A stretch of 45,893 nt of DNA from Bacillus xiamenensis (GTDB lineage: Bacteria; Bacillota; Bacilli; Bacillales; Bacillaceae), in the NCBI RefSeq assembly GCF_000300535.1, contig NZ_AMSH01000026.1, positions 1-45,893 on the forward strand. Reading direction: 5' to 3'. The translations under genes were made by a program, and so were the position numbers. The notes beneath the pieces are model-generated. The model did not search any database. It saw only the letters and a program-made list of their open reading frames with translations, and was not told where the DNA came from. Within the stretch, counting starts at the first letter, position 1. Each line of letters begins with the position of its first letter. Shown here piece after piece: positions 34,395 through 42,634 of the stretch.

Positions 34395-35660
34395 TCAGTT
34401 GATTTTACCTACACCAGCTTTTGATAGAACGTTTGATTTTACTTTCGTCACTGAATCTTTGGATAAAAATAAAGTAGGCGTCCAACCAACACTTGTTTTT
34501 AATCCTTGATTCGCACCAATTTTCTGTGTTAAAGAACCATTTAATAGAGTATCTGAATCCCGCAATTCAGAACCCGAAAGAATACTAATTACGTTCTTAG
34601 ATGTCAAATTGGGTACATCGATCACATTGTTCTCTGCATAGATTTTCGAACTCTTTCCAATGCCCCAAGCATAACTGAAAGGATACTCTTTCGTGCTTAA
34701 ACTACCTTTATAGTAGTTATTGTAAATATGAACTTTTCCATACCTGACTCTCGGTGCCCGCTGTACGATATTTTCAAACCGATTATGGTGAAGTGTCACT
34801 CTTAATTTCCCATCATCAATAGTATTTTTATCATTAGAGCCAATGGTCATAGCCTTATCATGATGATGGAAATGATTATAAGATAACGTAATGTAATCCG
34901 CTTGGTTTGTGATATCTAACAAGCCATCATGATGTTGATATTTCCTTCCGTAATATGAAGGGAATGTATGATCTTGTCTAGAGCCATCATTAAAAGTACA
35001 ATGATCAATCCATACTTTCGTTCCCCCATTAATAGAAACGTTATCGTACTCTGAATTCCAATTTCCGTTTTTACCGTCCGTAGGATCCCACGATGGGAAG
35101 AAATCATATGCATCTTGAAATTGAATATTTCTTAAGATTACATTATTACTTTTGATAAGAAAAACGCCTCCGATTACTTTTGCGTTATTCCCCACACCAA
35201 CGATTGTCGTATTTGACGGAATATCAATTTGAACACGTGCTTTCTGATTCAATTGAGAGCGTTTACGTGCCTCTTCTAATGTACCAGTCGGCTCCTTCTT
35301 CCCCCATGTTTTCGGATCATATTGTTTTAAGTATTTGTCAAAATCATATTTTGGGTCTTTATAATCGTTTAACCCAAGTTTTTTGAGCTTATCATCCACA
35401 TTTAAATCAATGGTTCCCTGAATGTAGATTATTTTTGGTGTTGTATTGGTTTTAGAACCTAAAGCATTCACAAGAGTGTTTCGATTAGATACAGTATAAA
35501 CATTTGCAGCTTTAGCAGCGGACCCTCCAGTAACTCCAGTTGACTTTGAGCCCCATCCATCATTTTTAGCAAGCGTTTCACGTCCGATGTCTGCTCCAAA
35601 AGCTATGTTCTCAAAGCTGAATAAAGACAATAACATCATAACTAACATTATTTTTTTCAT
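34395..35660 (-). CDS. pel: Secreted pectate lyase, polysaccharide lyase family 1
   Basis: A 421-residue exported enzyme that cleaves polygalacturonate by calcium-dependent beta-elimination. The signal peptide occupies about residues 1-22 (cleavage after AFG). The parallel beta-helix carries the PL1 motif WIDHC with the calcium-binding acids nearby, and RAPRVR near residue 300 with the catalytic arginines. The ATG at 35660 is used because GGGAG lies seven bases upstream and the signal peptide starts there; the frame opens 12 codons earlier without a ribosome site. It suits a plant-associated Bacillus. Monocistronic, with its own terminator and a long leader. Confidence 0.93.
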   Translation of the reverse strand: MKKIMLVMMLLSLFSFENIAFGADIGRETLAKNDGWGSKSTGVTGGSAAKAANVYTVSNRNTLVNALGSKTNTTPKIIYIQGTIDLNVDDKLKKLGLNDYKDPKYDFDKYLKQYDPKTWGKKEPTGTLEEARKRSQLNQKARVQIDIPSNTTIVGVGNNAKVIGGVFLIKSNNVILRNIQFQDAYDFFPSWDPTDGKNGNWNSEYDNVSINGGTKVWIDHCTFNDGSRQDHTFPSYYGRKYQHHDGLLDITNQADYITLSYNHFHHHDKAMTIGSNDKNTIDDGKLRVTLHHNRFENIVQRAPRVRYGKVHIYNNYYKGSLSTKEYPFSYAWGIGKSSKIYAENNVIDVPNLTSKNVISILSGSELRDSDTLLNGSLTQKIGANQGLKTSVGWTPTLFLSKDSVTKVKSNVLSKAGVGKIN

Positions 35661-35987
35661 TTTTTTCTCCCTATTATTTTTTGCACACGTGAACATAATT
35701 TAATTTTTTAGCAGCAGAGAGTTGTGCAATCCTGCATCTACTGCTTTCTCATTGGTGTTTGAAGAAAACAAATGATGATACAGAACAGCGTTTATTCATG
35801 CACCCCCGTTCATATACTGACAAATATAGCACCCTCGTGCAGACGGCACTATGTTCACTTATGATATCTTCAGCCTCTCACCTCTCTCTATTTTTATAAA
35901 CATCATTATTACATATTTTCAAAAAATTACAATATATTTTACAATAAATACTTTTTTTATTTATTGTTTCCTTTTGAAGCCATCAAA
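35661..35987 (-). promoter_or_regulatory. pel upstream region: promoter and long structured leader
   Basis: On the minus strand TTGAAA (35922-35917) and TTATAA (35899-35894) are 17 bases apart and would start a leader of about 225 bases. Within it ATAGTGCC (35852-35845) can pair with GGTGCTAT (35833-35826). No open reading frame of interest or known riboswitch was recognised. Confidence 0.5.
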
Positions 35988-36013
35988 AAAAGCTGCTATC
36001 TCTAGCAGCTTTT
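35988..36013. terminator. Terminator of minJ
   Basis: An 11-bp perfect stem AAAAGCTGCTA / TAGCAGCTTTT has the loop TCTC and lies just after the minJ stop, with T runs on both sides. Confidence 0.9.
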
Positions 36014-36020
36014 AGCTATT

Positions 36021-37208
36021 TTAAGATGAAATCGCCGTTGGTTCTTGCTGCGGGTCATCCTTCACAAACAAGATACCAAGCTGATGATGCTCCCCTTCGT
36101 AAGAAGCTCGTTTCTCAAACCTTGTCTGACCATTTAGGCCAATGATCTCAAGCTTTGTCAAAGCACGATTGGTTTGAAGTGCTTCATAAAATTCTGAAAC
36201 GGTTTTGACCTCGATTCCATTTACCTTTGTAATCATTTCCCCGATCTCAAGCTTTAAATCAGCTGCAGGGGTATTGGGAATGATGCCAAGCACCATCAGT
36301 CCTTGATTCCGCTTAGAGAAGAAGAACGGTGCAGCATTGTCATTGACCCTCTGCTTCCATGAAAGAAAGGCTCTTCCAACAATCGCTATTACAACAGCTC
36401 CCAGGGCAATAGGCTCAAACCAAATACTTGCAGCACCTAGTAAGGCAACAGCGAGTCCAAGCATCAGAATTCGTCGTGCCGTAATTTGAATACTGACAAT
36501 TGGCAGCGAGCCTTGAATTCGCTGGCCGAAGCCGATGATATACGGAATCAGAATAAATGAAAAGCTTTGGTCGTGCACTTGAAGCACCGGCCACCATGGC
36601 AGGGTAGAAGTGAATTCACCTGCTGGCATCAGCAAAACAAGCGGTAAAAGCCACAGACGGTTTGCCCGCTGCTGGCCAATCAGAAGTCCTCTCGCACTCA
36701 TCACCATTGCAGGCGATGTACGTAAATGCGCCGTTCGATATGCTAGAATTCCCTCGGTCATTAATAGGAGCCCTAACAGGATGACTACGGCTGAAGCATT
36801 CATCATTGAAAGCTGCGGCAGCCAAGAATGGTTCACTTGGAAGAACATTAGTCCAAATGCCGCAACAAAACTGAAACCGAGTGTGTATGCAGACGAAAGC
36901 GCACTCGCCTTAAAGAATAAAGAGAAAACGATGGTCATTGCTGCAATCAGCACGATGAATCCAGGCGGGAGGGATATCCCTAAGCCTACTGAAATGACAG
37001 ATAGACAAATACCTAGAATCCATCCCTTTGAATATGTAAATTTTAGTTCATCGTAAACATCTTCTATTCTTGTTTGAAACGCTTTTCTCTCCCGCTTTAC
37101 GCGGATGTAGCCATACAATAGGCTGATTAATATCATGAAATAAAAAAGAGGATGGATTAAAAACAGACCGACCGCTTTTAATCCGGCTCCCATCCACTCC
37201 GAGCTCAT
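36021..37208 (-). CDS. minJ: MinJ, PDZ-domain topological determinant of division
   Basis: A 395-residue polytopic membrane protein that links DivIVA at cell poles to MinD and so keeps MinCD at septa and poles. About eight hydrophobic helices fill residues 10-290. The C-terminal cytosolic PDZ domain covers about 295-385 (GLMVLGIIPNTPAADLKLEIG). The length agrees with B. subtilis MinJ. The gene order ctpB-swrA-minJ is also that of B. subtilis. The ribosome site before the ATG is weak (GGTGA-like). Loss of MinJ in B. subtilis gives filamentation and swarming defects, which fits the swrA neighbourhood. Confidence 0.92.
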   Translation of the reverse strand: MSSEWMGAGLKAVGLFLIHPLFYFMILISLLYGYIRVKRERKAFQTRIEDVYDELKFTYSKGWILGICLSVISVGLGISLPPGFIVLIAAMTIVFSLFFKASALSSAYTLGFSFVAAFGLMFFQVNHSWLPQLSMMNASAVVILLGLLLMTEGILAYRTAHLRTSPAMVMSARGLLIGQQRANRLWLLPLVLLMPAGEFTSTLPWWPVLQVHDQSFSFILIPYIIGFGQRIQGSLPIVSIQITARRILMLGLAVALLGAASIWFEPIALGAVVIAIVGRAFLSWKQRVNDNAAPFFFSKRNQGLMVLGIIPNTPAADLKLEIGEMITKVNGIEVKTVSEFYEALQTNRALTKLEIIGLNGQTRFEKRASYEGEHHQLGILFVKDDPQQEPTAISS

Positions 37209-37276
37209 TATCGTTCACCGCCCAAGTCAAGCATTTTCTCTTATTCTATCAAATAAATCGATGCTTGACATCAGGT

Positions 37277-37630
37277 TTATTTCTCCTGATTCATCCAAAG
37301 TGTGACATTTGACAGTGAAAAATCCTTTAAATAGTGATTCACATCTACATCTAGTATGCCGCCGAGAAGCTGCATGGACCTCTTGATGTCGGTTAAGTTT
37401 ATACCAAGTCTCTTATGATTATCCATTAAATAATTGAAGTATATCTCAGCACAGTCTTCATCGATTTCGTCGACTGATTCTACCGTTGTGTAATTGACCA
37501 AGTACCTGCTTAACAGCATGAGCAGACTTAATGCCTTTGTAGCGGAAAACGTCACATCTTTCGTACGACTCTTAAGCTCCTCTACCAACTCGTAATATTT
37601 TTTTTCTCTCACAATACTTGCCCTTTTCAA
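37277..37630 (-). CDS. swrA: SwrA, master activator of flagellar and swarming genes
   Basis: A 117-residue helical protein nearly identical in pattern to B. subtilis SwrA(A) (MKRASIVREKKYYELVE at the start, FSLSNVTLWM at the end). It acts with DegU~P to activate the fla/che promoter and swarming. The start is TTG with GGGGG seven bases upstream. The codons for residues 9-11 contain a run of eight A (minus strand, 37605-37598), the in-frame length found in swarming B. subtilis; laboratory strains have nine and a frameshift. The gene is therefore intact here. A sigma-D-like promoter lies about 70 bases upstream. Confidence 0.93.
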   Translation of the reverse strand: MKRASIVREKKYYELVEELKSRTKDVTFSATKALSLLMLLSRYLVNYTTVESVDEIDEDCAEIYFNYLMDNHKRLGINLTDIKRSMQLLGGILDVDVNHYLKDFSLSNVTLWMNQEK

Positions 37631-37952
37631 TTGTGTACCCCCATTTACTAGTTCTTTTAAGAAAAGCGCAAACCTCGGTACAGCTTAATGCTTAAGCTGA
37701 ATATCCGCAAAAAATAAAAAATTTAAAATGAGTGCTACTTTTTATTGTAAGAATTATTTATGTAACATACAACTTTCAAAAGTTTCATTTTCATGACATG
37801 TTTAAATCAACAGAAAGTCTCTTATATAAATATGTTATCGGGTAAATTCGAAGGAATGTTATGTTTTTTGTAAAATAAATGAATATATTTCTCGATATAA
37901 TTTATTTTTAAGAATAAATTATTACATGTTCGTGACACTTATGAACCAAAAA
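37631..37952 (-). promoter_or_regulatory. swrA upstream region with sigma-D-like promoter and inverted repeat
   Basis: GCGGATAT (37708-37701, minus strand) matches the sigma-D -10 box GCCGATAT at seven of eight positions. Upstream, TAAA lies at a 13-base spacing, or TTTA at the usual 15. Just downstream is the 19-base inverted repeat CAGCTTAA-TGC-TTAAGCTG (37681-37699). Further up, a TTGAAA/TAATTC pair could serve sigma-A. The rest is very AT-rich with no gene seen. Confidence 0.55.
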
Positions 37953-37976
37953 AAAGAGGCATTTATTCGCCTCTTT
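37953..37976 (-). terminator. Terminator of ctpB
   Basis: AAAGAGGC / GCCTCTTT form an 8-bp stem that overlaps the ctpB stop, followed by seven or more T on the minus strand. Confidence 0.85.
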
Positions 37977-39423
37977 ATTTTTTGAGATATAGTGCTTTTA
38001 GTGCAGTTTGCAGTTGAAGATCATTCTTTTCATAGGATTTCACTTCATCTACCATTTTGTTCATCATTTTCGCTGTCTTCAAATCAATGACACCTGATTT
38101 ATCAAGATTGTATGTGCTTTGAAAAGCAAGTACGGCTTTTTTCGTTTCTTCGTCGAAATATCCATCTACTCTGCCTGGATCGAAAGACAAGCCTTTTAGC
38201 AGCGTCTGAGCTTGTCTGACCTCTTCATTGTTCATATCAAGCTGAAGTGGTTCTTTTAGCTGAAGCGGGCCAACTGTGAAGTAATCTGGCTGATGAATCG
38301 CAATCGTCGGCACGACGCCTTTTTTGTGAATCCAATTGCCTTTTGGTGTCAGCCACTTATACAGCGTTAATTTAATGTTACTTCCATCTCCCATCGGAAC
38401 TGCCTGCTGCACAGTTCCTTTCCCGAAGGAAACGTCCCCCACCACTTCATACTTTCCTGCTTCTTTCATCGCACCAGCAAGAATCTCAGAGGCCGATGCA
38501 CTTCCTTTATCAATCAAGACATTGACCGGATAAGGTTTTGGTTCTTTTCGCTTTGAAAAATATCGTTTTCGATCGCCGTTCCGTTCTGCAATCTGAATAT
38601 AAGGCTGATCCTTTGTGATAAAATGCTTCAAAATGTCTTCCACACTTTGCAGATAGCCGCCTGGATTTCCTCTCACGTCCAGTACAAGACCTTCCATGCC
38701 CTTTTTCTCGAGCTGATTCAAGCTTGCAGTGAAATCCTTCGCAGTATCTTCAGAAAAGCTGGAGATCGCAATATAGCCCGTTTTATGACCATTGACCTCT
38801 TTCATTGAAGCAGTCACTGTTTCAAGCGGAATTTCTTCTCGTTTGATATGGAACGTTAGCTCTTTCTCAATCCCATTTCGTCTAATTTTCAAGGCGACAG
38901 ACGTTCCTTTTTTTCCTCTTATTTTCAGCACAGCATCGTTGAGGCTTTTTTCTTTCATCGTCTCACCGTCAATGCTGATAATTTCATCTTTCGGTTTAAG
39001 ACCTGCCTTAGCCGCGGGGGATTTTTTAAAGGCAGAGACGATAATGATCTTCCCTTCATCCATCCCAACTTCTGCGCCAATTCCCTCAAAAGAGGAATCA
39101 AGCGAATCAGAAAATTGTTTTGCGGTTTGCTTGTCCATGTATACTGAATACGGATCATTTAAAGTTGAAAGCATGCCCTGGATGGCGCCTTCAAGCAGCT
39201 TTTGACGATCCACTTCCTCCACATATTCATTCGAAATGAGGTCATAGGCTTTCTCAATTTTCTCCATTCCGTTTTCCTTCGCCCGATCATTTGATTGAGC
39301 TTGTCCAGCCACTGCAACAGCCGCTTTCGGTGACTCCGCATGAGTTCCGTCTTTATACGTCATCACCCCTGCACTCATGATAAGAACGACACTTGCCATG
39401 ATAGATGCAATTTGTTTTTTCAT
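37975..39423 (-). CDS. ctpB: CtpB, carboxy-terminal processing serine protease with PDZ and peptidoglycan-binding domains
   Basis: A 482-residue exported S41 protease. The N-terminal signal or anchor covers about residues 1-25. The PDZ domain is at about 115-185. The protease core has the Ser-Lys-Gln triad Ser310 (GSASASE), Lys335 and Gln339 (GKGTVQ). A peptidoglycan-binding domain covers about 395-455. In B. subtilis CtpB works in the space between forespore and mother cell and cleaves SpoIVFA, contributing to pro-sigma-K activation. AAGGAGG precedes the ATG. The -10-like CATATAAT (39471-39464) upstream could suit sigma-A or a sporulation sigma factor; no -35 is convincing. All catalytic residues are present. 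Confidence 0.94.
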   Translation of the reverse strand: MKKQIASIMASVVLIMSAGVMTYKDGTHAESPKAAVAVAGQAQSNDRAKENGMEKIEKAYDLISNEYVEEVDRQKLLEGAIQGMLSTLNDPYSVYMDKQTAKQFSDSLDSSFEGIGAEVGMDEGKIIIVSAFKKSPAAKAGLKPKDEIISIDGETMKEKSLNDAVLKIRGKKGTSVALKIRRNGIEKELTFHIKREEIPLETVTASMKEVNGHKTGYIAISSFSEDTAKDFTASLNQLEKKGMEGLVLDVRGNPGGYLQSVEDILKHFITKDQPYIQIAERNGDRKRYFSKRKEPKPYPVNVLIDKGSASASEILAGAMKEAGKYEVVGDVSFGKGTVQQAVPMGDGSNIKLTLYKWLTPKGNWIHKKGVVPTIAIHQPDYFTVGPLQLKEPLQLDMNNEEVRQAQTLLKGLSFDPGRVDGYFDEETKKAVLAFQSTYNLDKSGVIDLKTAKMMNKMVDEVKSYEKNDLQLQTALKALYLKK

Positions 39424-39514
39424 ATTTTGCCTCCTTCTTCAACTCTTCCTGATGACCTGAGTTATTATATGCCAGAAGAAGGGATTTCATGTAAAGACAT
39501 TCTCCCCGGAAGGC

Positions 39515-39543
39515 TTGACTAATCATTTCATTAGGTGTAATTT
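39515..39543 (+). promoter_or_regulatory. Sigma-A promoter of the TSUP transporter gene
   Basis: TTGACT (39515-39520) and TAATTT (39538-39543) are separated by 17 bases, and AAGGAG follows before the ATG at 39577. Confidence 0.7.
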
Positions 39544-39576
39544 TTATTTTGGTATGATCGAGAAGGAGTCTTCGCT

Positions 39577-40317
39577 ATGTATATTATTTTGACTATGCTT
39601 TTATTAGGAATTTTACTAGGGTTTGTCGGAGCTGGCGGAGCTGGTTTTGTCATCGCATTGCTTACGTTACTCTTTGATGTACCAATCCATACAGCACTCG
39701 GGACATCTTTAGCTGCTATGGCATTTACGACTTTATCTGGTGCATACAGCCACTACCGGGAAGGGAATATTCAGCTGAAATCCGGGTTGATTGTCGGTGC
39801 TTTAGCTTGTATTGCTTCTTTTGCGGGAGCAAAGGTTGCTCCTTTTATTCCTGAGGAAAGCCTGCACTATTTAACAGCTGGTATGCTCTTTTTATCTGCT
39901 GTTTTTATGATGATCAAATTATTTGTCCTGAATGAAGAAGCAGAGCAACAGCCGCTTTCTTCACGTCAATTGCTCATAAGGGGCATTATTTTAGGCCTTG
40001 TATCAGGTATGCTGTCAGGCATGTTCGGTATCGGGTCAGCACCATTTATCCAAGTGGGACTTTTGATTTTGCTGAGGCTGTCTATTAGACAAGCTGTTGG
40101 GACGACCATGCTTGTCATTATTCCAATCTCTATTGGCGGTGGAATTGGCTATATTTCAGAGGGGTATGTTGACTTTATCCTGCTCATTCAAATCTTAATT
40201 GGTACAGTATTAGGGGCTTTTATTGGGGCGAAATTCACACGCCTCGCACCGAAACTTCTACTGAAATCCGCTGTGCTTTTAACACCTATTATCGCCGGAT
40301 TACTGCTGTTATTTTAA
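39577..40317 (+). CDS. TSUP/TauE-SafE family membrane transporter
   Basis: A 246-residue membrane protein with eight predicted helices in two repeated halves. Each half has the family's glycine-rich entry: GFVGAGGAGFVIALL near residue 15 and GMLSGMFGIGSAPFIQVG near residue 145. Members export or import sulfite, sulfonates, sulfoacetate or related anions; the substrate here is unknown. It stands alone on the plus strand inside a minus-strand block, with its own promoter and terminator, so it looks like an insertion between ctpB and the M23 gene. Several TSUP paralogues exist in Bacillus, so no symbol is given. Confidence 0.87.
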   Translation: MYIILTMLLLGILLGFVGAGGAGFVIALLTLLFDVPIHTALGTSLAAMAFTTLSGAYSHYREGNIQLKSGLIVGALACIASFAGAKVAPFIPEESLHYLTAGMLFLSAVFMMIKLFVLNEEAEQQPLSSRQLLIRGIILGLVSGMLSGMFGIGSAPFIQVGLLILLRLSIRQAVGTTMLVIIPISIGGGIGYISEGYVDFILLIQILIGTVLGAFIGAKFTRLAPKLLLKSAVLLTPIIAGLLLLF

Positions 40318-40331
40318 TTTTATCTAGATGA

Positions 40332-40364
40332 AAAAAGCCGATAACAGAGTGTTATCGGCTTTTT
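40332..40364. terminator. Bidirectional terminator between the TSUP and M23 genes
   Basis: A perfect 14-bp stem AAAAAGCCGATAAC / GTTATCGGCTTTTT has a five-base loop. The M23 stop codon lies two bases beyond it. Confidence 0.95.
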
Positions 40365-40365
40365 G

Positions 40366-41628
40366 TTAGCGAATATATTGAGCTGGATTGACAGCATTTG
40401 ATTTTGCGCCATTCCATAACCCTTTATGAATTTCAAAATGAAGGTGCTGACCATATGACCGGCCTGTGTTCCCCATATATCCAAGGAATTGCCCTTGCTT
40501 GACTCTCTGGCCTGTTGAAACACTTCTTGTTGACAGGTGAGCGTATACCGTTTGATACGTCTGTCCATTGATGTTATGCGTAATGAATACAACATTCCCA
40601 TAGCTCGGCGAATAGCTTGAGTTCGTAACTGTTCCAGATGCTGCTGCCACAACAGATACTGTGCCTTTTGCCGCAATATCTAATCCGTAGTGCTGTCCAC
40701 TAGAACGTCCGCCAAAGCCTGATGAGAATCGGCCTGCAGCCGGCTTAATGAAACCTGAGCTGCTTGCTGGTGTATCTGACACTTGATCAGATCCGCCATT
40801 TGATGCAGGTGCATTTTTTTCAGCAGCTGCTTGTTGTGCTTTTTTCGCTTCTTCTTTTTGACGGCGTGCCTCTTCAGACTTTACAGCCGCTTTCTGATTC
40901 GCTAAAATTTCTTTTTCATTTTCAAGCTTGCCCAGTTCATCATGTGCATGTTCTTTTTCTTCCGTTACATGACCAAGGACTTTTGCTTTTGCTTTTTGCT
41001 GTTTAGATAAATCCTTTTTCAGCGCCTCAAGCTCTTTCAGAGATGCTTCAAGTCCACTTAGCTGTTTATTTAGCTCTGCTTCTTTTTGCTCCACAAGCTT
41101 TAAATCATTTTCGTGTTCTGTAATCATGTCTTTATCTGCTTCGACAATGGTAGTGACAGCTCCAACACGACTCACAAAATCACTGAAGCTGCGAGCACCT
41201 AGCAGCACATCTAAATAGTTGATCGTACCGCCGCTTTTTTGCATAGAACGAATGCGGTCTTTGAAAATCGCTTTTCTTTTTTCAATTCGCTCATTGATGA
41301 CTTCAATGTCTTTTTTCAGTTTTTTGATCTCTTGTTTCGTCTTTTTGACTTCTTTTTCTTTTTCAGCGACTTTTTCAGTTGCAGCACTTACTTTTTGGTC
41401 AATCTTTTCAATCTCTTGTTTCAGCTTTGATTCTTTCTTTTCAAGCTTTGCCAGATCTGATTTCTTTTTCTTCAAGGTTGATTCAGTCTTCGATGTTTTC
41501 TCTTCGATTTGTTGACGTTTTTGATCTAGGTCTTCGTATGCGAATGCACGATTCTCGTTCCCTGGAATGTATAGCCACGTTGTTCCAATAAACGCTGCCA
41601 TTCCAGCCATTATCAGCTTTCTTTTCAA
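40366..41628 (-). CDS. Secreted coiled-coil M23 endopeptidase (EnvC/PcsB-like architecture)
   Basis: A 420-residue exported peptidoglycan hydrolase. The signal peptide is cleaved after AFA (residue 30). A long Lys/Glu-rich coiled coil (about residues 32-245) carries the MQKSGGTINYLDVLLGARSFSDF segment typical of FtsEX-dependent hydrolases. A Ser/Pro-rich linker follows. The C-terminal M23 domain has metal ligands His313, Asp317 and His397 and catalytic His364 and His395 (HLHFE), all present. The TTG at 41628 is chosen for its GGGAGGGG site; an ATG eight codons upstream overlaps that site. It follows ftsX, and FtsX would be its activator. Unlike E. coli EnvC its active site is intact. Confidence 0.88.
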   Translation of the reverse strand: MKRKLIMAGMAAFIGTTWLYIPGNENRAFAYEDLDQKRQQIEEKTSKTESTLKKKKSDLAKLEKKESKLKQEIEKIDQKVSAATEKVAEKEKEVKKTKQEIKKLKKDIEVINERIEKRKAIFKDRIRSMQKSGGTINYLDVLLGARSFSDFVSRVGAVTTIVEADKDMITEHENDLKLVEQKEAELNKQLSGLEASLKELEALKKDLSKQQKAKAKVLGHVTEEKEHAHDELGKLENEKEILANQKAAVKSEEARRQKEEAKKAQQAAAEKNAPASNGGSDQVSDTPASSSGFIKPAAGRFSSGFGGRSSGQHYGLDIAAKGTVSVVAAASGTVTNSSYSPSYGNVVFITHNINGQTYQTVYAHLSTRSVSTGQRVKQGQFLGYMGNTGRSYGQHLHFEIHKGLWNGAKSNAVNPAQYIR

Positions 41629-41670
41629 AACGATATTCCCCTCCCATGACAACTGCCTGCATAAAGATTC

Positions 41671-41696
41671 GACCGGATGAATTGGATCAACCGGTC
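41671..41696 (-). other. Hairpin at the 5' end of the M23 transcript
   Basis: GACCGG / CCGGTC arms with three further inner pairs enclose a six-base loop, with no T run after. It starts within about ten bases of the predicted transcription start, so it may stabilise or control the mRNA. Confidence 0.45.
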
Positions 41697-41702
41697 ACAT
41701 CT

Positions 41703-41731
41703 TCTATAGAATCCTCGAGTGCTGCCATCAA
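41703..41731 (-). promoter_or_regulatory. Own sigma-A promoter of the M23 gene
   Basis: On the minus strand TTGATG (41731-41726) and TATAGA (41708-41703) are 17 bases apart. This would let the hydrolase be expressed separately from ftsEX. Confidence 0.65.
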
Positions 41732-41743
41732 AATAAAATAGAT

Positions 41744-42634
41744 TTATACTTTCAAGAATTTACGGATGGACGTTAAACTTCCCCACACACCGATAACGGC
41801 ACCGATCAATAGAAGGATCAGTGATACTTGATAGACAAACGGATTGTATGGAAGCATTGAAATAAATGAACCTTGTACCCTTGGCGCTACCCAGCCGACA
41901 ACATATTGATACGTGCCAAGCAATAGAGCGATTGGTATAATGGAACCAAATACACCAAGCAGTAATCCTTCAATGAAGAATGGCCAGCGGATAAACCAGT
42001 TCGTTGCACCTACTAGCTTCATAATCTCAATTTCTTTACGTCTAGCAAAAATCGTAATTTTGATCGTATTGGAAATCAAGAACATCGCTGTGAATAAAAG
42101 CCCAATAATGAGCGCGATGCCGACGTTACGTGCCACACCGACAACATTAAAGAGTCGGCTGACCTCTTCTTTTCCATAAGTGACTTTATACGTCCCTTTT
42201 AGGTTTTCTAACTTCTTCGCTACTTTTGGTGTATCGTGAGGGTCTGTTGTTTTCACAATAAACGCATCATTTAATGGGTTTTCTTGATCAACCAATCCCA
42301 TGGATTGTCCATTTTCACCAAAGCTTTTAATCAGTGCTTTCAGTTCATCATCCTTAGATGAGTATTTCACATCACTGATTTCAGGAATCTTCTCAATTTC
42401 TGCTTTTAATTCATCCTGCTGCTTTTGATTCGCTGTTAATTCAATTAATACTTTTACTTCTACTTCTTTTTCAGCGTTCGATGCCATGTTATTCAAGTTG
42501 AGCATAATGACAAGAAAAACCCCAACTAAAATCAATGTGACAGTGACCGCACTAATTGAGGCAAATGTCATCCACGTGTTTCTTCCAAGTGAACGGAAGC
42601 TCTCACGTAAATGCCGCGAGAGAGTTTTAATCAT
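41744..42634 (-). CDS. ftsX: FtsX, membrane subunit of the FtsEX complex
   Basis: A 296-residue membrane protein with four helices (about residues 22-45, 170-195, 220-245 and 265-288) and a large extracellular loop (about 50-165) that contacts and activates a peptidoglycan hydrolase. The ATG at 42634 is chosen because GAGGGGAG lies upstream and the length is that of the B. subtilis protein; the frame extends 12 codons into ftsE. It overlaps ftsE by eight bases. In B. subtilis FtsEX activates CwlO and affects entry into sporulation; here an M23 hydrolase gene follows directly and may be a second client. Confidence 0.95.
   Translation of the reverse strand: MIKTLSRHLRESFRSLGRNTWMTFASISAVTVTLILVGVFLVIMLNLNNMASNAEKEVEVKVLIELTANQKQQDELKAEIEKIPEISDVKYSSKDDELKALIKSFGENGQSMGLVDQENPLNDAFIVKTTDPHDTPKVAKKLENLKGTYKVTYGKEEVSRLFNVVGVARNVGIALIIGLLFTAMFLISNTIKITIFARRKEIEIMKLVGATNWFIRWPFFIEGLLLGVFGSIIPIALLLGTYQYVVGWVAPRVQGSFISMLPYNPFVYQVSLILLLIGAVIGVWGSLTSIRKFLKV

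Noticed and set aside
34237-34509. 90-residue plus-strand frame near the pel end
   Set aside because: It runs through the pel terminator and into the antisense of pel, and lacks a ribosome site; at most it contains a decayed fragment.
36610-37056. 148-residue plus-strand frame opposite minJ
   Set aside because: Antisense to a clear membrane protein; no start signal or family pattern.
38792-39205. 137-residue plus-strand frame opposite ctpB
   Set aside because: Lies wholly opposite the protease catalytic region; no ribosome site.
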